Of a DNA stretch of 64,000 nt, positions 59,621 through 64,000 are shown one piece after another. Source of the DNA: Modestobacter sp. L9-4 (GTDB lineage Bacteria > Actinomycetota > Actinomycetes > Mycobacteriales > Geodermatophilaceae). Under the pieces are notes generated by a model. It ran no database searches and was not told the DNA's origin. It worked only from the letters and a program-made list of their open reading frames with translations. Every line of letters begins with the position of its first letter. The stretch's first letter is position 1. The DNA is taken from contig NZ_CP077800.1 in the NCBI RefSeq assembly GCF_019112525.1, positions 3,100,001 to 3,164,000 on the forward strand. The letters run 5' to 3'. The translations under genes were made by a program, and so were the position numbers.

Positions 59621-60694
59621 GTGAGTCTCACCATCGGCATCGTCGGTCTGCCCAACGTCGGCAAGTCGACGCTGTTCAACGCCCTGACCAAGAACGACGT
59701 GCTCGCCGCGAACTACCCGTTCGCCACGATCGAGCCCAACGTCGGGGTGGTGGGCGTGCCCGACCCGCGGCTGGCGAAGCTCGCCGAGGTCTTCGACTCG
59801 AAGAAGACCGTCCCGGCCACGGTGTCCTTCGTCGACATCGCCGGGATCGTGCGCGGCGCCAGCGAGGGGCAGGGGCTGGGCAACAAGTTCCTGGCCAACA
59901 TCCGCGAGAGCGACGCGATCTGCCAGGTGATCCGCGTGTTCACCGACCCCGACGTGGTGCACGTCGAGGGCAAGGTCGACCCGGCCGACGACATCGAGAC
60001 GATCAACACCGAGCTCGTCCTGGCCGACATGCAGACGCTGGAGAAGGCCGTCCCGCGGCTGGAGAAGGAGTCGCGCAAGGACAAGGAGCGCAAGGTCCTG
60101 CACGACGCGGCCGTCGCGGCGCAGGAGGTGCTGAACACCGGCAAGACGCTGTTCGCCGCCGGGGTCGACCCCGAGCCGCTCCGCGAGCTGACGCTGCTGA
60201 CGACCAAGCCGTTCCTGTACGTGTTCAACGTCGACGCCGACGAGCTGGGCAACGCCGAGACCCTCGACGAGCTCCGCGCGCTGGTCGCCCCCGCCGAGGC
60301 GATCTTCCTCGACGCGCAGACCGAGTCCGAGCTGATCGAGCTGCCCGCCGACGAGGCCGCCGAGCTGCTGGCCTCCATCGGCCAGGACGAGCCGGGCCTG
60401 GACCAGCTGGCCCGGGTCGGCTTCCGCACCCTGGGCCTGCAGACCTACCTGACCGCCGGGCCGCAGGAGTCGCGGGCCTGGACGATCCCGGTCGGCGCCA
60501 CCGCGCCCGAGGCCGCCGGCGTGATCCACACCGACTTCCAGCGCGGCTTCATCAAGGCCGAGATCGTCGGCTTCGACCAGCTGATGGAGGCCGGCTCCAT
60601 GGCCGTGGCGAAGACCAAGGGCTGGGTGCGCATCGAGGGCAAGGAGTACGTCATGGCCGACGGCGACGTGGTGGAGTTCCGCTTCAACGTCTGA
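59621..60694 (+). CDS. ychF: Redox-regulated ribosome-binding ATPase YchF/OLA1
   Basis: This 357-residue Obg-like P-loop protein has GIVGLPNVGKSTLFNAL (Walker A), FVDIAGIVRGASEGQGLGNKFLANIRESDA, FNVDADE (the altered G4 that prefers ATP) and the C-terminal TGS domain (GVIHTDFQRGFIKAEI, KGWVRIEGKEYVMADGDVVEFRFNV). The length is standard. It acts at ribosomes in the cytoplasm and is a housekeeping gene. Confidence 0.97.
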   Translation: MSLTIGIVGLPNVGKSTLFNALTKNDVLAANYPFATIEPNVGVVGVPDPRLAKLAEVFDSKKTVPATVSFVDIAGIVRGASEGQGLGNKFLANIRESDAICQVIRVFTDPDVVHVEGKVDPADDIETINTELVLADMQTLEKAVPRLEKESRKDKERKVLHDAAVAAQEVLNTGKTLFAAGVDPEPLRELTLLTTKPFLYVFNVDADELGNAETLDELRALVAPAEAIFLDAQTESELIELPADEAAELLASIGQDEPGLDQLARVGFRTLGLQTYLTAGPQESRAWTIPVGATAPEAAGVIHTDFQRGFIKAEIVGFDQLMEAGSMAVAKTKGWVRIEGKEYVMADGDVVEFRFNV

Positions 60695-60824
60695 CCCGCG
60701 GGCCGGCTCGGGATCTCCTGCCGGGTCCCGGGCGTTGGCCTACAGGAACGGCCGCGCCGGGCCGATGTCCCCGACAGCCGGGGGGATCCGGTGCGCCCGG
60801 CCGGGCCGCGATCGAGGAGACCTG

Positions 60825-61022
60825 ATGGACTACCTGCGCCAACTGCAGACGGAACGACCCGTGCTGTTCTACGTCGTGCTGCTGGTGGGCTTCTTCCTGG
60901 CCTTCCAGCTCCTGATGTTCGTCGCCGCGCTGATCATCGGGCCGTTCGGGCTGCCGTCCTGGGTGCCCCTGGTGGTCGTCGTCGGCGGCCTCGTCCTGGT
61001 CGCGAGGCGTCAGCAGCGCTAG
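60825..61022 (+). CDS. Small two-segment membrane protein
   Basis: This 65-residue protein has a short polar start (MDYLRQLQTERP) and two hydrophobic stretches (VLFYVVLLVGFFLAFQLLMFVAALIIG and WVPLVVVVGGLVLVA). A basic end (RRQQR) follows. GAGGAGA lies eight bases before ATG 60825, which is why I prefer it to the upstream in-frame starts. I do not recognise the family. No signal sequence is needed. Confidence 0.55.
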   Translation: MDYLRQLQTERPVLFYVVLLVGFFLAFQLLMFVAALIIGPFGLPSWVPLVVVVGGLVLVARRQQR

Positions 61023-61098
61023 TCCGCCGCCTCGCGCGAGGGCCGGCGCACCGCGGGCACGTCCTCGGTCGCGGTCGTCGTGGCTCCGGGTGGCGTGG

Positions 61099-61569
61099 TC
61101 ACGGGCAGGGGCGCCAGGTGTCGCCGTCCTTGTCCAACGGCAGCACCGTGGTGGTGTCCAGGCCGCCCGCGGTCTCGAACACCACACGGGCCTCGCCCGT
61201 GGTCCTGCCGTTGCTGCTGACGACGCTGATCCCCTCCAGCCGGTAGCCGGTGAGGTCCGTCGTCGAGAACTGCTGCTGCAGGGCGTCCGCGGTGACGGTT
61301 GACCGGTCACGTTCGCAGAGCTGGCTCTGGGCGTCGTCCCACCGGCCGTCGACGAGCGCGGTGGCGTAGTCCTCGGCGGCCCGCTGCGCCGGACCCAGCG
61401 CACCCAGGAACGCGCGGACGCCGAACCAGACGGCCACGCCAACCGCGACCAGTGCGAGCACCCCCAGGGGCAGCCCGATGGTCAGCCAGCGCGACCGCCG
61501 CCGCTGAGCCGGCAGGGCCGGGGGAGCGGTCGGCCAGGGCGGGGCCCACGGTTCCTGCGGGTTCGTCAT
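61099..61569 (-). CDS. Membrane-anchored DUF4878-like protein
   Basis: This 156-residue protein has a Pro-rich N-terminus (WAPPWPTAPPALP), one membrane segment (about 28-50: WLTIGLPLGVLALVAVGVAVWFGV) and an outside domain. That domain (RAAEDYATALVDGRWDDAQSQLCERDRSTVTADALQQQF, then VSSNGRTTGEARVVFETAGG) resembles the NTF2-like/DUF4878 lipocalin-sized proteins of actinobacteria. The role is unknown. It diverges from the exonuclease-TerD gene over 179 bases. Confidence 0.65.
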   Translation of the reverse strand: MTNPQEPWAPPWPTAPPALPAQRRRSRWLTIGLPLGVLALVAVGVAVWFGVRAFLGALGPAQRAAEDYATALVDGRWDDAQSQLCERDRSTVTADALQQQFSTTDLTGYRLEGISVVSSNGRTTGEARVVFETAGGLDTTTVLPLDKDGDTWRPCP

Positions 61570-61748
61570 CGCCGCCGTCTCCCTCGTCGAGGGCACCGGC
61601 CGCTGCCGGCGCCGCGGGGCAGCATGGCGGCTGTTCGGGTCCGGCGGAAGTCCAGTCCACGTCAGGGCTCGGTCGGACGTCGCCGCAGTCAGACGACACG
61701 CCTGCCGAGGAGACGGATCCGCCCGGAAGTCGCGGTTAGGTTGCGGGC

Positions 61749-63581
61749 ATGACGGGGGTCTTGTCCGCACCGGTCCTGCCCGCCGAGGTCGCGCGTCGCT
61801 ACCCGTACGGCTATGCGGTGGTGGACGTGGAGACCTCGGGTCTGCGGGCCACGAGCGACCGCGTCCTGCAGGTGGCGGTCACGCAGATGGCCTCCGACGG
61901 GAGCCTCGAGTCGAGCTGGTCGACCCTGCTGGACCCGGGGTGCGACCCCGGGCCCACACATGTCCACGGGCTGACCCGTGCCCTGCTGCGCGGTGCCCCG
62001 CAGTACGCGGACGTCGCCGACGGGATCGCCCGCCGACTCGACGGCCGCGTCGTCGTCGCGCACAACGCGCAGTTCGACCACCGGTTCCTCGCCGCAGAGT
62101 CCGCCCGGGCAGGTGGCCGCCTGCCGGTGGAGGAACGGCTGTGCACCCTCGCGCTGACCCGCCGGCTGGAGTTGCCGGTCGCCGACTTCAAGCTCTCGTC
62201 GGTCGCCTCCTACTGGGGTGTCCGTGCCGAGCGGGCGCACGACGCCGCCGACGACGTCCGTGTCCTCACCGAGGTGCTGCGGCACTCGCTGGTGGCGGCC
62301 GCCCGACTCGACGTCGACCTGCCGCTCACCCCGTGCACCGACGACGGTCCGACCGTCTTCCCCGCCAAGGCACCGCGCACGCCCTGTCCCTGGCGAGCGC
62401 CGGCGGCCTGGGTCCTCGGCCGACCACTGGTCCAGGGCATGAAGGTGGTCATCACCGGCGGCACCAGCTCGCCGCGGGAGCTCCTCACCCGGCGCTGCAC
62501 CACAGCGGGCCTGGACGTCATGAACACCGTCAGCGGGCGCACACACCTGCTGGTCTGCAACCGTGCCGACGAACTGACGGGCAAGGCGGTGAGAGCGCGG
62601 CAGAACGGCACGCCCGTGATCAGCGAGGCAGAGCTCGTGCGACTGCTCGCGTCCGTCGAGCCGGGACAGCCCAAGGTCGCCGAGCACGTACCGGGGTCCA
62701 CCCCGCCGAAGGCGCCGGCGCCCGCTCGTTCGGCGCCCGTCGGACCCCTGAGCGGCCGACGAGTCCTCGTCCTCGGCGGGACGCACGAGCACGCGGCCGA
62801 GACCCGGACCCGGCTGGTCGACGCAGGCGCCAGCGTCGCGGTGAACCTGACCGGCTCGGTGACCGATGTCGTCAACGGGCCGTCGACCGGGTCGGACCCC
62901 CGGACGGCCAAGGCGCAGTCGCTCGGCATCCGGCTCCTGGACGACCGGACGTTGCTGCCCGTGCCCTGGCCGGTGGCCTCCGGTCCTGCGCCCGTGATCG
63001 AGTCGCCTGGCGCGGCAACACCCGTGGGCACGACCGACAGGTCCCGGAACCTCGTGCGCGGCGAGGTGTTCGTCCTGCCGCCGCAGGACGAGTGGCTGGT
63101 CGAGGTGCGCTGGCAGGCGCCGGGGCGGCACGCGACCGATCGGTTCGACCTGGACGTCGTCGCCTTCGTGGTCGACGAGGACGAGCAGGTCTCCGTCGAC
63201 GAGGACTTCGTCTTCTTCAACGCGCCGGGACACCCGACCGGATCGGTCGCACTGGAGACGGACGTCCCGGGAGAGGCGTTGTGCCGGCTCCGACCGGGTG
63301 ACCTGCCTGCCGGCCAGCGCCGGGTCCTGCTGGCGGCGGCGATCGACGGGGAGGTCACCTTCGGGGATGTCGGCGGCGTCGAGTTGGTTCTCCGCGACGG
63401 CGACGGGGCACCCGTCGCCCGGGCGACCCTCGACGCGGCGACCCAGGAACGCAGCCTCGTGCTCGGACACCTCTACGAACGGCACGGCAGCTGGCGGTGG
63501 CGACCGGTGGGCCAGGGCTACCAGGACGACCTGGGAGCCCTCGCGGTCCGTCACGGTGTGGACGTCGAGGACGCCGGCTGA
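61749..63581 (+). CDS. DEDDh exonuclease - BRCT - TerD fusion protein
   Basis: This 610-residue protein has three modules. The first is a DnaQ-type 3'-5' exonuclease domain (about 20-175) with all five residues visible (VVDVETSG, HNAQFDHRF, HDAADDV). One clear and one probable BRCT-like segment follow (about 225-300, KVVITGGTSSPRELLTRRC; about 335-400, RRVLVLGGTHEHAAETRTRL). The C-terminal module is a TerD/TerE-like stress domain (about 430-610; FDLDVVAFVVDEDEQVSVDEDFVFFNAPG). It suggests a DNA-processing enzyme controlled by a calcium-binding TerD module. The biological role is not known to me. Confidence 0.82.
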   Translation: MTGVLSAPVLPAEVARRYPYGYAVVDVETSGLRATSDRVLQVAVTQMASDGSLESSWSTLLDPGCDPGPTHVHGLTRALLRGAPQYADVADGIARRLDGRVVVAHNAQFDHRFLAAESARAGGRLPVEERLCTLALTRRLELPVADFKLSSVASYWGVRAERAHDAADDVRVLTEVLRHSLVAAARLDVDLPLTPCTDDGPTVFPAKAPRTPCPWRAPAAWVLGRPLVQGMKVVITGGTSSPRELLTRRCTTAGLDVMNTVSGRTHLLVCNRADELTGKAVRARQNGTPVISEAELVRLLASVEPGQPKVAEHVPGSTPPKAPAPARSAPVGPLSGRRVLVLGGTHEHAAETRTRLVDAGASVAVNLTGSVTDVVNGPSTGSDPRTAKAQSLGIRLLDDRTLLPVPWPVASGPAPVIESPGAATPVGTTDRSRNLVRGEVFVLPPQDEWLVEVRWQAPGRHATDRFDLDVVAFVVDEDEQVSVDEDFVFFNAPGHPTGSVALETDVPGEALCRLRPGDLPAGQRRVLLAAAIDGEVTFGDVGGVELVLRDGDGAPVARATLDAATQERSLVLGHLYERHGSWRWRPVGQGYQDDLGALAVRHGVDVEDAG

Positions 63582-63678
63582 CCGGAGCCGTGTGCGGCGG
63601 CGCCGTCCGGTCCTCGCCCGGTCGTGGCGCCATGGGGCAGGATCGCCCTCGTCGTCCGACCTCAACGGGGAGCCTGCC

Positions 63679-64000
63679 GTGACCGTCCCACCCGCACACC
63701 AGCCCCAGGCCGCCATGGTCGTCCCGCTGTTCTTCATCAAGCAGCGGATCACGGTGATGGTGAACCGGTACGAGGTGCGCGCCGCCAACCCCGACGGCAG
63801 CGAGGGCCCGCTGCTGGCGCTGGCCGAGCAGAAGCGGATGAAGCTCAAGGAGGAGGTGGTCTTCTACTCCGACGAGAGCAAGAGCCGCCGCGTCTTCTCC
63901 TTCAAGGCCCGCCAGCGGCTGGACGTCGGCGCCCAGCACGACGTGTTCGACGAGAGCGGCGCCCCGCTGGGCATGTTCAGCAAGGAGTTCGGGGCCAGCC
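63679..64000 (+). CDS. LURP-one-related/phospholipid-scramblase-like protein, partial
   Basis: The first 107 residues are in the window and the frame stays open to the edge. It begins VTVPPAHQPQAAMVVPLFFIKQRI and continues with VMVNRYEVRAANPDG, LALAEQKRMKLKEEVVFYSDESK, VFSFKARQRLDVGAQHDVFDESG and PLGMFSKEFGAS. The regular beta pattern, with a central FSFKARQ strand and DVFDESG turn, is typical of the LURP-one/Tubby-like C-terminal fold. The GTG at 63679 has GGGGAG eight bases upstream. The function is unknown. Confidence 0.75.
   Translation, partial: MTVPPAHQPQAAMVVPLFFIKQRITVMVNRYEVRAANPDGSEGPLLALAEQKRMKLKEEVVFYSDESKSRRVFSFKARQRLDVGAQHDVFDESGAPLGMFSKEFGAS

Overview
The window is very GC-rich DNA with dense genes, many GTG starts and many 1-4 base start/stop overlaps, as in a high-GC actinobacterium. 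A complete-looking flagellar system without P- or L-ring genes fits a single-membrane (Gram-positive) motile cell. Flagella, csrA, gltA and an ispH/xseA/xseB/glpX/fumC block together suggest a motile member of the Geodermatophilaceae or a relative. That family assignment is inference from gene content. No tRNA, rRNA, CRISPR array or insertion sequence was recognised.

Left third (1-21.6 kb): the flagellar locus. On the minus strand, right to left, lie two nearly identical flagellin genes, fliD, fliS and a fliT-like gene. After a terminator come flgB-flgC-fliE-fliF, a hairpin, then fliG-fliH-fliI-fliJ, a double-domain wall hydrolase, fliK-flgD-flgE, another hairpin, flbD and the start of motA. 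A glycosyltransferase sits beside the flagellins. A FliA/WhiG-type sigma gene diverges from flgN-flgK-flgL, followed by csrA. I find a shared sigma-28-like promoter pattern (TNAN, 16 bases, GCCG[AT]T) before flgB, both flagellins and flgN. The flagellin leaders each carry two CANGGANG (CsrA-type) motifs, the second over the Shine-Dalgarno sequence.

Middle (22-27.5 kb): poorly known genes, including a divergent sigma-factor-like protein and three proteins I cannot name, then a membrane-anchored wall peptidase fusing NlpC/P60 and VanY domains, and citrate synthase.

28.9-41.5 kb: a divergent biosynthetic island. The minus arm encodes a glycosyltransferase, a DegT-type sugar aminotransferase and an FdtA-type sugar ketoisomerase. 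The plus arm encodes a methyltransferase, GNAT acyltransferase, acyl carrier protein, SDR, metallo-beta-lactamase-fold hydrolase, KAS III, a frameshifted MaoC-SDR fusion, FkbH-type protein, second carrier protein and AMP-dependent ligase. The genes read as a pathway making a 3-amino-3,6-dideoxy sugar and a carrier-bound acyl group to decorate it, plausibly for flagellin or another surface glycan. This is the best candidate for an undescribed system.

Right third (41.5-64 kb): mostly housekeeping genes: fumC, glpX, xseAB, a lipid-droplet-type protein, ispH, rmuC, an alkylation-repair pair (ogt and an Ada-AlkA fusion), an ABC exporter with its two-component system, ychF, and an unusual exonuclease-BRCT-TerD fusion.
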